From the NCBI GenBank assembly GCA_016647705.1, contig CM028335.1:40120712-40184711 (forward strand): DNA of 64,000 nt, given 5' to 3'. The position numbers and the translations under genes were made by a program. The DNA comes from Eucommia ulmoides (lineage: Eukaryota > Streptophyta > Magnoliopsida > Garryales > Eucommiaceae). The notes below the pieces were generated by a model. It was not told the DNA's origin and searched no databases. It saw nothing but the letters and a program-made list of their open reading frames with translations. Shown here in pieces: positions 22,014 through 31,476 of this stretch; the stretch's first letter is position 1, and each line of letters begins with the position of its first letter.

Positions 22014-22647
22014 CTATCCATTCTTGTACTCCCTAGGTCCATTCTGTGTAATGTCCTCAATACCTGGTCCATACTGACTAAAAGCTTCAATATTTGGTCT
22101 AAAACTATCATAGTTCACACAATTAAAAGGCAATCCAACATCATACATCCACCTTGCAAATCCAATGCATGTTGTCTCTTTTAATTCCTTCTTATATGGG
22201 CCATTCTCATCAATATTTTTTCTGTTTTAACTTAAAAAATTTGCGTTGTGGAACGATATCCAAATTAGGGGTGAAAAACACATCAATAGTTCTTTTTTGC
22301 AGACAACGAGAAACAATGAATCTTCTATCGTGATGATCAATCTCCACAATATCATTCTCATCCATATCTTCATCATTCACTATGTCATCAAAGTTGGGCA
22401 ACATGCTCATTTGATCTTCCTTTTTTTTTTTTTACCCATATACTCTTGATTCTCTTCCTTGACATGAGATATGAACATTATTACAAGTGGTGACATTCCT
22501 ATTACCGCCAACAAGGTGTTGTTTTACTCGATAGACATCCCAATGAATTTATTTCTCTGAAAAATTACATATAAATTTATTTATATTTTGGGGATTTTGC
22601 CAAACATGAATATTGTCATACCGGACTTTTTCATTGTCGCTCATCAT
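22014..22647 (-). pseudogene. hAT transposase, N-terminal part (BED finger), broken
   Basis: Minus-strand remnant beginning at ATG 22647 with MSDNEKVRYDNIHVWQNP. It continues into a BED-type zinc finger, with HWDVYRVKQHLVGG matching the family's R-x-K-x-HL-x-GG signature. One of the expected finger cysteines reads Ser (CNFSEK), and a stop follows. A linker comes next, then CIGFARWMYDVGLPFNCVNY and QYGPG near 22150-22060, matching the start of the DUF659 region of plant hAT transposases. A frame change and stops separate these parts, and the sequence ends at TAG 22016-22014 without the catalytic core or dimerisation domain. Dead fragment. Its upstream side lies about 120 bp from the Mutator-like terminal repeat at 22766. 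Confidence 0.72.
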
Positions 22648-22765
22648 TTGTAAAATTATATAAGTATTTAACAAAATATATATTGCACAATTCAATACCA
22701 CTAAAAAAATAGAAAATAAAAAAATAAAGTTATCTATAAGTATAACACAAATAAAATATGAGTTC

Positions 22766-22950
22766 TTTACCGTTTAATTATTATTTAAATAAAAAAATTC
22801 TGAAAACTTGTATATACGAAACAATTATAAAAAGCAGAACTGAAATGTGTTTTCTAAGAAACACATTTTAGTTCTGTGTTTCTCTAAAAAAAAAAAAAAG
22901 TCAAAAACGCAAAACATAAATGTTTTCTACGATTTTTTTTTTTAACCGTT
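22766..22950 (+). repeat. Left terminal inverted repeat of Mutator-like element
   Basis: Pairs with about 27695-27929 in inverted orientation over roughly 170 bp with many differences. Contains A and T homopolymer runs. Confidence 0.65.
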
Positions 22951-23039
22951 AGAAAGAAACGCAAATCGTGTCTGTGTTTCTTCCCCAACAAACCCTAGCC
23001 CACACCCATTTTCTTTCTTTCATGTTCATTTTGTTTTCT

Positions 23040-24517
23040 CTCCTATAGCTTCGAATCGCCGCCGCCGCCTCTCCTTCCCATCGCCAACCTCTTCTCCTTC
23101 TCTTTGTGCATCACGGTCGCCCTCTTTTCCCTTCTCCTTAGTCGTCGCCTTTTCTTTCTTCTCCTCATTTGAGTCACCACCAAACGCCGTCGTCGTCTCT
23201 AGCCACCGTCACCGCCACCAAACGTCGTCGCCGCCGCTCTTCTCTTTCGGCGTCGCCGCTGCCATTGCAACTGAGGTGAGAGTTTTTTTGTCGATTTTTT
23301 TTTTTTTTTTTTATCCAGTTGCAATATATATATATTTGGCTAAATATTAATTGTTTAGGTTTGTATTTGTGTATGGATTTGTGTTTGTGCTTGTGTTTAG
23401 GGTATAAGATTTGTATTAATTAATTACATTTAGATTTCAATTTTTATTTGTGTAGATCGGTTTTAGATCTCATTTTTAATAGTTTGGATTTTTGGTTCAG
23501 ACACACAATGGGAATTAGTGGTTAGATTTTATTTTTTATTTGTGTAGATCTAGGTTTGAGATCTTTTTTTTTATTTTTTTTATTTTTGGTTAGGGTGGGG
23601 ATTAGTAATTAAAAGTTTGAACATCTTGTCTTTATGTAGAAAATTTTAAAATATAGGTTTTAAATTATTTTTAAAAAAATAATCAAGATTATAGATTTTT
23701 ATTTTTTATTTTTTTTTTAGTTGTGAGAAAATTATTGTTGCTATTCATATTTGATTTCAACACGTGTTTCGTTAATTTTCAATAAGTTACTTATTTTCGT
23801 GTGTTTAAGTTATTGAATTCACCCCTATATTTAGCTGTTGATATCATGAGTTGAATTCAACTACGTTGGTATTTGGTGATAATAATTGAGTCTTGGGGTG
23901 ATTTTTCTTGATATTTCTCTATTGTTGGTTGATTTCAGTTTTTAAACCTCTGATTTGGTTCTTTAGATTCTATTCAGAGTTTAGATACTAAAATTATCAA
24001 TTTTAATTCTAAAATGATTTGCTGGATTAAGATAAGCAAATAATGTATATGGGATGAACGTGGGGGAGGGGGAGAGAGGAAAAAGTTATTTTTCCTGGGA
24101 TGATAAGGCTATTTTCCCATAATTGAAGCCATTCAATCTTCTTGATCTAATCGAATTAGATTTGTTATCATTTAAGACTAATGGTGTTTTAACATTGTCC
24201 ATATCAATCAAATAATCAGGAAAACGAATGACCCCACAAACACCACTAGAAAAAAATTGACTCATGATTTTGTTTCTCTTCGTGTCTATAACTTGTCTTC
24301 TTTACTTTTTATATATTACTACCTTCATAAATCAAGTGAAGACTAAAAAGTGCACTTGAATAAGTAATTGTGTATATATAATTTAAGATTTAATGAATGA
24401 CAATTAATTTCAACAATATTTATTGAGTTTTAATTGGGCAATTTCAATTATTTTTAATAACATGATTGACAATGATAATAATATTTTTTGGTTTTGTTTT
24501 TATTTGTGAAATTGTAG
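23040..24517 (+). other. GC-rich leader exon and intron of the Mutator-like element
   Basis: At 23040-23277 a GC-rich stretch of CGCCGCCG and TCTCCTTC words stands out from AT-rich surroundings and ends AACTGAG|GTGAGA. A GT-AG intron would run from about 23276 to the TTGTAG acceptor at 24517, directly before the transposase-like frame. This looks like a 5' untranslated exon plus intron, but no transcript evidence is available. Confidence 0.45.
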
Positions 24518-25033
24518 TTGTTTGAAATAGAGAACGTTACATTATATTTGTATTGGGGTGGTAGGATATTGGAAGGAACTGAGTTTGAAGTGTCGTATAG
24601 TATGTCTACGATCAAATCGTTGGATGTTTATCTGGGTATTACGTTAAACGAATTGATTGGGATGTTACGACCTTATATCTTTGAGGATGGAGTTGATAAA
24701 ACTTTGAAGTTAAAGTGTAGGTTGTCGATAGCTACTATTGGGCCGAAAAATTATAGATACATGTTGTTTTCAATCGGTGATGATGCGACGTTAGACCATG
24801 TGCTTCAGTTACCTCTTAAGGTGCCATCGCTGCTTGGTGTTAAGGTGTATGTCGAGGTAGAGCGAGAAATGAGGAATGTGTCAAAAATTGTCTATATATA
24901 TACATCTATACTTTTAGAATTATCATTCGCACACATTCATTCCTATTCTCCATTTTCATTACCCAAAAAATCAATTCAAATGGAAAGTGGTCAGCCAACG
25001 ATAAGGGTAAGGGCAACGACAAGAAAAAAATGA
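24518..25033 (+). pseudogene. MULE transposase N-terminal-like (PB1-like) domain
   Basis: An open frame begins right after an intron acceptor and reads FEIENVTLYLYWGGRILEG, then STIKSLDVYLGITLNELIGM, then a basic patch and DDATLDHVLQLPLK. A Y-WGG-x-I start, a 'G-I-x-x-x-EL' helix and an acidic 'DDA' turn are typical of the small N-terminal domain that precedes the MULE domain in plant Mutator-like transposases. No MULE (DDE) or zinc-knuckle domain follows. The last 40 codons look non-homologous. Assignment is by pattern memory. Confidence 0.5.
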
Positions 25034-25770
25034 AGATCCATTGCACTGCTGAGGGTTCAGAGACAAGGGACCATGCTAAGTACCAAGATAAGATAGGTAC
25101 GTGGTATGGAATCCAAAAATACCAGTCAAAGGCCATACATTGGAGCGAAGATAAACCGCGACGCCCACTACTATGTTATGACGCCAGAGAGAGGTCGTGT
25201 TACCCCTCCTAAGACATGTGCAGTCCGTGGGATATTATTACAGATTGCACTGGTGTTCAATGATAACTAGATCTATCTGGCACATGACTGAATCCCATCA
25301 TGAGAAAACAAACTTTCTTAGCACACAGTGACCTTTTCAAACAAACTGTTCGATAGGTCAATCGTCGTTACCACGGGAGTTACAACTACATCGAATGGGG
25401 TAATGATAATGAAGAGGCAAAGAATTTACAATAGCCAACGATAATGGAAAAAATGAACATTTAAGAGGCAAGGTCTCATATGTACCACCTCAAGATTCTG
25501 AAATTATGATCTTTTAAAAGTTTAAAAAACAAACTAAATAACATCGGCAAAATTTGTCACGCATTGAAACGAAAAATAAAACAAATGGAGAAACGAATTC
25601 ATGTCAAACAGAAACTTCACCAAATTCGAAAGACCAATGCCCCAAATGCAAACTAGCATACATTGAAGTACTTTACCGATCCCAAATGCACCGATGACCC
25701 AGAACTATTTGATTACAAAAATAGAGAGATTCACTACGAATGGTTTAATAAAATTAAATAGTTATCGATA
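25034..25770 (+). other. Unrecognised, protein-like but broken sequence inside the Mutator-like element
   Basis: Several short plus-strand open stretches have balanced, protein-like composition in different frames, for example DAHYYVMTPERGRVTPPK near 25160-25220 and DDPELFDYKNREIHYEWF near 25690-25750. A Lys-rich helical stretch lies near 25540-25640. I do not recognise the family. It could be the decayed remainder of the element's own gene or captured sequence. Confidence 0.35.
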
Positions 25771-25929
25771 TTAGAAAATTTCAATGATGGACAGTATTTT
25801 CTAATTTATGTAATATTTTATTTTATTTTTATGATTATTACTTGTACTTATCATCGCGTTTAATTTTAATTTTATGTCTATCTCGGTTAAAAAAAATAAT
25901 AATAATAATTGGAGCCCTGTTTCATAATC

Positions 25930-26196
25930 TCATGCATTGCTTTCGAAGAGGTTCGTTATTTGTTTTTCTTCTTCCCCATCCAAATTCAACATCATTTCTA
26001 AGTCACTTTTTGACAGTCCAGAAAGTGTCATCAGATGTGAGTCAAAATCTAAGTCATGGTGACTCAAATTCTCTTCCACAAGTTCGTTGTTTGTTGGGCT
26101 AGTATTATCGATATTGGCTAATGTAGATTGCGGTGAATTTGCATTCCAATCAGCATCACTATTTGTTGTATTTTCTACTACATCATCGAGCCACAA
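25930..26196 (-). pseudogene. Unidentified acidic open frame (minus strand)
   Basis: 89 codons with an acidic, Asn/Asp-rich composition and ending ...SKSDLEMMLNLDGEEEKQ. About 60 bases coding its end recur at 26692-26751. That duplication within the same element suggests a rearranged element gene rather than a host gene. No family recognised. Confidence 0.3.
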
Positions 26197-26758
26197 GGAA
26201 GACCTAACCCCCCCCCCCCCCTGGTGAGTTTGAGATAAGGCACCAGTATCGGATGACTACTTTTATAAGTATACGACTCCAACCATTCCAATTAACATTT
26301 GAATATTTTAATTGAAAAACAAAATAACATTAAAAAAATATTTTATCATCAAATGATAACCAAAAATTTAAGAAAAATAATTATTTTTATTTTCAAATAG
26401 AGTTAGCCCCAAATTGAAATGAATACTATTTATATTACTCTACCTACCTACCTCTAAGCTTTGTACTAGCTAGATGATTAAAAAAACACTGAAAATGTAA
26501 ATTAGTTAATTTGAGTTAAATGACATTTATACCCTTAAAATATTTCAATAGAGTTTATGCTTCAATAGAGTTTATGCTAACACTATTCTAAAGCTTAAAG
26601 GGTTAATAATGTAATTTTTTTTGTATCATCTTCTTGGTGAGAAACGCAAATGGGCCTGCATTTCTCATAGAGAAACACAATTCTCATTTGCGTTATTTGT
26701 TTCTTCTTCTTCCCCATCCAAATCCAACATCATTTTTAGGTCACTTTTGATTTTTAGG

Positions 26759-27325
26759 AAAATGTACATTTTAAACCCTCTAAGTATTGACACATTTCTA
26801 AAAGGTCTATTTCCGTTTGAGCGTTTCATTTAAAATCCTTTAGGTATTGGCACATTTCTTTTTTTCTTCTTCAGTTCTCTCTCTATCTCTCTCTCCCGCT
26901 CAACTTTCTCTCTCTCTTCCTCCTGCCTTCTTCTTTCCTCCCCCCTCCTTCTCCCCGCCAGTTAGAATCACCCCCTGTTGCCAACCCCCATAACCGAGGG
27001 TGGTTCCTGCCGGCGGGGAGAGGGTAGGAGGGAGAGAGAGGGGGAAAAGGAGGAAGAGCTCTTGAGTGGGAGATAGAGAGAGAGAGAGGTCAGATAATAA
27101 AAGAAAATGAAAATGAAAAAAAGAAAAAGAAAAAGAAAAAAGATTAAAAAAAAAAAAAAGACAATTTTGTCTTCAAAATTCTGTTAGTTTGGATGAAATT
27201 TCTAACGGAAGAACCAAATAAAAACGTACTTATGTTTTAGAAGGTTTAAAATGAAACGCTCAAACGGATAGAGACCATTTAGAAATGTGTCAATACCTAT
27301 AGGGTTTAAAATGTAATTTTTTCTA
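26759..27325. mobile_element. Fold-back (long inverted repeat) element
   Basis: Almost the whole 570-bp block is two inverted arms. ACATTTTAAACCCT, TATTGACACATTTCTAAA and CGTTTGAGCGTTTCATTT on the left recur inverted on the right. The CT-rich inner arm (26875-26960) pairs with the GA-rich inner arm (27000-27095) around a central CCGCC/GGCGG stem. It is inserted in the Mutator-like element next to the duplicated 60-bp segment. A single-arm relative lies at 21785-21920. Confidence 0.8.
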
Positions 27326-27694
27326 ATTTTTATACTACAATAGATTGATGGACTATGACATCTTCACCGACTTGTTATTAAATATCTGTGAACTTTCTTT
27401 CTTTTTTTTTATTTGAAAGTTAGTTATACAGATAAAACTAAGATATAATTTATACACTATCAAACAAACTTTTAATTTTTATTTTTATTTTTGTTGTTAA
27501 GTAAAAATATTTTTTGTGATATTAACTCTTTTTTGTTTTAAATGTATTTTAAAAGGCATTACGTGAGTAATATATTTTTTCTCAATTTTTTATTTATCCT
27601 CCCAAAAAAAACTAGGAACAAAAGCCAAACATGAATAGTGGTTATTTATTCATATTCATCTCCAAAAACCCTCCCAAAAACACAAAAAAAAAAA

Positions 27695-27929
27695 CACAAA
27701 TTTATCTTGTGTTTCTATTTGAGAAACGTATTTGAAAAAAACATATAAACGGTTTTATGTTCTACGTTTTTAGCTGTTTTTTTTTTTTTTTTTTGAGAAA
27801 CACATAATAAAGGAAATACGTTTTTATGGGAAATGCATTACCATTCTACATTTTATCATCGTTTGGTATATATGTTTATGCATACCAGTTTTCAGAATTT
27901 ATTTATTTAAAAAATAATTAAATGGTAAC
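27695..27929 (-). repeat. Right terminal inverted repeat of Mutator-like element
   Basis: Inverted partner of the left end. The best-conserved stretch is around 27880-27929. Confidence 0.65.
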
Positions 27930-28166
27930 GAATTCAATAAAATTTATATATTATTAAGTAGATTGTGAAAAATAAATAATTAAAATTTTGAACATATAGT
28001 ATTTAATTATTTTTAAAACCACGAGTGGATTATGATTCACAACCCACTAGGTGGCCTACAATGTTAGAGTACAAGTCCAAACAAGAGGCAAAAGAAAGTT
28101 TTGACACATGATTACTATACAAGTTTCAAAATATATAAATTGATGTTCTTTCTCCAACTAAATATT

Positions 28167-28828
28167 GGGGTTTTGACACTTTGCCCCCTCAAACTTTGCA
28201 GCTTAATTTTTTCCTTTTTATTCCTATCCTAAGACTACGACGCACAACGGTCACCTTTGGACCTCTTCTCTGTATATTCTTGTCTCTCCTCAAAGTGCGA
28301 AATATATATAATTGTAACCAAAATAGGGGAGAAAAGTCTGTGATTGTTCCAACTTCATGCATATACTTTTTTAAGTTTAATAGTCAAATTAAAAAGAATA
28401 TTACCTCCTCATTAACTTTGTTAGGAAAGATGATAGAATAAGATTTCTACAGTTCCAGTATGTTTTTTCAAATCAAAATAAAATAGAAAAATATCACAAA
28501 CCTTCCTCAATGAAGGTAAAAGATCACGGGACTCGTGTGCCACTTAGAACTTTCACTATAACAAATAATGGGATTACAAATTTCACTCTTGGTAGATCTC
28601 GCAAACAATATCAAAATATGTATTTTCAATTTGTGGATAAAGTCTTCACAAATTCCCTCTCACTATTCCTCTAAGAAAGTTTCTCATGCAAACTAAATGA
28701 CTTTTTCAGTCTAAGTTTACAATTTCAATTCAAGTGATGATTTTAGTGGTTGTATCTAATTAAATTAAAACTATGAGGACTAACGTCAGATAAAGTCCAA
28801 ACTTTAGACGCATAAAGTGTTAAAAGCT
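28167..28828. mobile_element. Mutator-like non-autonomous element B
   Basis: Begins GGGGTTTTGACACTTTG and ends with the decayed inverted form AAAGTGTTAAAAGCT. Flanked by 9-bp near-duplicates CTAAATATT (28158-28166) and CTAAACATT (28829-28837), one mismatch. It belongs to the same family as the element starting at 28852. No coding capacity recognised. Confidence 0.65.
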
Positions 28829-30150
28829 CTAAACATTATAACAACATATATGGGTTTTGACACTTCGCACCCATGAAGTTTGACAATTATTTCAAGTTGG
28901 TCCCCATAGTTTCAATATGAACACATGACACCCTAAAGATTCGTAATCATCCAACTTCAGTCCAAATCAATGTCTATTACAAATTTGGATGGCACATAAT
29001 CATATCACTATCTTTAAGAGGACTTTATGGGCATTTTCAACTTTTTTTTCCTCTTATAATTTTTTAAAGAGAAAAAAAACACTATAATATGTATATACGA
29101 GTTAATACCTGAAATATCCCATGTCATTTCAATAAATATCAAAGTCACTTCTTAGTTTTCAATACTTGAGACATCTATTATTACGTTTTGTTAACAAAAA
29201 TACACAACATATTTTTTCTTATTCATTTGTTTTCTAATTTTTGTTTTTATTTTTTACTCTATTTTTTCTTGTGTTTATTTTTTACTTTTTGCTTTTGTTC
29301 CTTATTTTTATTTTATTTTATTTATTTTTTCTTCTTTAGTCTTTGTATAGGGTGTTTATAGAAAAAAAAATGAAAGTAAAAAATTAGTAAACTGAAATAA
29401 AACTTTAAATTTAAAAACAAAATATTTTTTTTTCATTTTTTTTATTTTTCAAATTCTATTTTTCATTTTTTTTTTCACATTTTTTTTTCTAGATTTGTAC
29501 TCTTTTTTTTTTCTACAAATACCATATTAAAAAATAAAACAAAAGAAATAAAAAATATAGAATAAAAGAAAATTTTAAATAAAATATCAGGAGAGAGAGA
29601 GAGTAAAAAATAGAACTAGAAAATATGAAATAAATAACAAAACAATATTATGTTGCGACAGTATTTTTGTCAACAAAATATGATGGTCAGTGTCTTAGGT
29701 AAGTAAACTGAAAAGATTAGAAGTATCTCACATGTTATGAAAATGAAAGGGGGAGTCCTTGCTATTTGTTCTCGGTTTTAAACTCATACTAGTTTTAAAC
29801 CAGCGGATAGGACTTAGAAAAAAATTATAATAAATTCTTAATGTTGAAGCGTAAAACACATATATAATTTGGTTATTTTGATAGCAATATTTACGAGCGG
29901 ATGCATAAATTTTACTGAATAATGACGTTTTACATATACCGAATATAACTATACTATTCATACATATATAATCATAAAAGTGAAATAATATTTCTACTCA
30001 TTAACTTTTCCTAATATACTATAAAATAACAAACAAATAACCATAAATTTTGATTAATTTTATTAATTTTTACAAATAAACAAGTTTTAATTTAATTAAT
30101 TTTGTTGAGGGTATTTTTCGGACGCCATTGAGTCAGCACCTAGGGCCCTA

Positions 30151-30158
30151 CCACGTGG
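30151..30158. promoter_or_regulatory. G-box-like CCACGTGG in solo LTR
   Basis: Perfect 8-base palindrome containing CACGTG, the core bound by plant bZIP and bHLH factors, located about 410 bp upstream of the LTR's TATA-like site. Function is inferred from motif only. Confidence 0.4.
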
Positions 30159-30564
30159 CCGTCCTCGAAGTGACATGAACGTATTCCGGAATCCGCAGTG
30201 CCACGTTAGAGTATACGTCAACCACGGCTTCTCTCTGGAATCTCCTTTGCACCCAGGGAGGAGCGCAATGCCCTCAGGGATGTGTCACCCTGAGCTCTGC
30301 GTCGTGCTCTGGACAATCAATTTCAGAGACTCAACCGTTCACCTCGATTGGCTCCCCATTCCAGCTTGCTTCTCCTCCAGGACTCAATGGATCTCCACTC
30401 TCCTTCACCAGCTGCCACAAGTCTGACAGAGGCCCGTGGGCTTCGTCAAATGGGCCCAAAAGCCCAAGCCCAACGATTATTTCATAAACTCCCCGAATTA
30501 TCAGCTAAACAGAGGGTTTCGACTAATTAACCGTATTTAGGCCCGATTAATCATCTCCGACGCC

Positions 30565-30572
30565 TATATATA
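30565..30572 (+). promoter_or_regulatory. TATA-like box of solo LTR
   Basis: TATATATA preceded by a GC-richer stretch. It lies two thirds of the way into the LTR, the usual U3/R promoter position. Confidence 0.45.
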
Positions 30573-31178
30573 CCAGGGGCTATGCAAGCCCAAAGTACGC
30601 TTGACTATGCGCATACATTGGGTTCATTTTCTTACTTCACACATTTATGTACCTTTTCTCTCTAAGCTTTGATTTTCACGTTGGAGGGCTTCACTGGGAC
30701 AAATCTCGGTCTGAGCCTTCTGCAGATATCACTCCCTAAGGAGCAAGACTTTGGACACAGTAAGTTAGTTATCTCATAACCCAATACATTTCACCTGAAG
30801 AATTTTCAACCGCTGACTCCACCTCAGCAAGAAGACCCACTTGTCATCCAACTAAACCATACTCGAGGTGTGTACCATTTTTATACACCAACAAATTTAT
30901 ATCGTACCTACTTTCTTTTTGATGTATCACAATTATTTTTTTTAAATAGTTTTAAATGTGAACCAGGAAAATTAATCATATATTTATGCATTAATTAGAA
31001 AAATAAATTAATTAAAAGAAAAAAAAGGAAAAAAAATTGAGTGGTGCACTTATTATTTGATATATAAAAAAACAAAAATAAAAACAGTATGTAAGAACTC
31101 ACCAAAAAACTTGAAAAAACTATTCTTTAACCTCATTAAAACTTTTTCTCTCCTTCTACTTTTAAGTATTAGTATTAG

Positions 31179-31179
<1 letters not shown>

Positions 31180-31221
<42 letters not shown>

Positions 31222-31222
31222 C
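31180..31222. repeat. (TA)n(CA)n microsatellite
   Basis: About 30 bases of TA followed by about 12 of CA, inside element A near its right end. Confidence 0.97.
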
Positions 31223-31476
31223 ATACGTATATTTCTGGGTATTTGGATGGAAGGAGAACGGGGGGAGAAGGTGGTTGTAAATTACCATAAAATCCTTTAG
31301 AAATAGTCAACAAGTGACTAAATTCCTTCCAATATTGTAATGAAAATAATGATTTGAACTATATTGTGATGATTAGAAAACTTTAGGTGTTTATATGTCC
31401 AGATTTATGCCATGGGGACCACTGAGATTTTGGTCAAATTTTAGGGGTACAAAGTGTCAAAACCCCTAACATATAT

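Larger units (their letters stand above)
22766..27929 (+). mobile_element. Large Mutator-like element with long terminal inverted repeats
   Basis: The left end (22766 to about 22950) and right end (about 27695 to 27929) are inverted copies. CCGTTTAATTATTATTTAAA and TTCTGAAAACT on the left correspond to the reverse complement of the right, and AACGCAAAACATAAA on the left corresponds to AACGTAGAACATAAA. Long degenerate inverted ends plus an internal MURA-N-terminal-like domain (24518-25033) indicate the Mutator superfamily. No convincing 9-bp target duplication remains. The interior also contains a GC-rich leader, a likely intron, unrecognised broken coding sequence and a fold-back insertion. 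Confidence 0.65.
30103..30893 (+). mobile_element. Solo LTR nested in element A
   Basis: A 791-bp block starts TGTTGAGGGTATTT and ends ACACCAACA, with a perfect 5-bp duplication AATTT on both sides (30098-30102 and 30894-30898). It is much less AT-rich than its host. It carries TATATATA (30565-30572) and a CCACGTGG G-box (30151-30158). The layout resembles gypsy LTRs but the family is not proven. No internal domain remains. Confidence 0.85.
28852..31467. mobile_element. Mutator-like non-autonomous element A, split by a solo LTR
   Basis: Left end GGGTTTTGACACTTCG and the inverted right end (AAAGTGTCAAAACCCCT) form terminal repeats of about 115 bp, including the shared words GGTCCCCAT and ACACCTAAAG. 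A perfect 9-bp duplication AACATATAT flanks it (28843-28851 and 31468-31476), diagnostic of the Mutator superfamily. Its interior is extremely AT-rich and non-coding. A solo LTR (30103-30893) lies within it. Confidence 0.8.

Noticed and set aside
31053-31313. Frames with YIYIYIY stretches
   Set aside because: Translation of a (TA)n(CA)n microsatellite.
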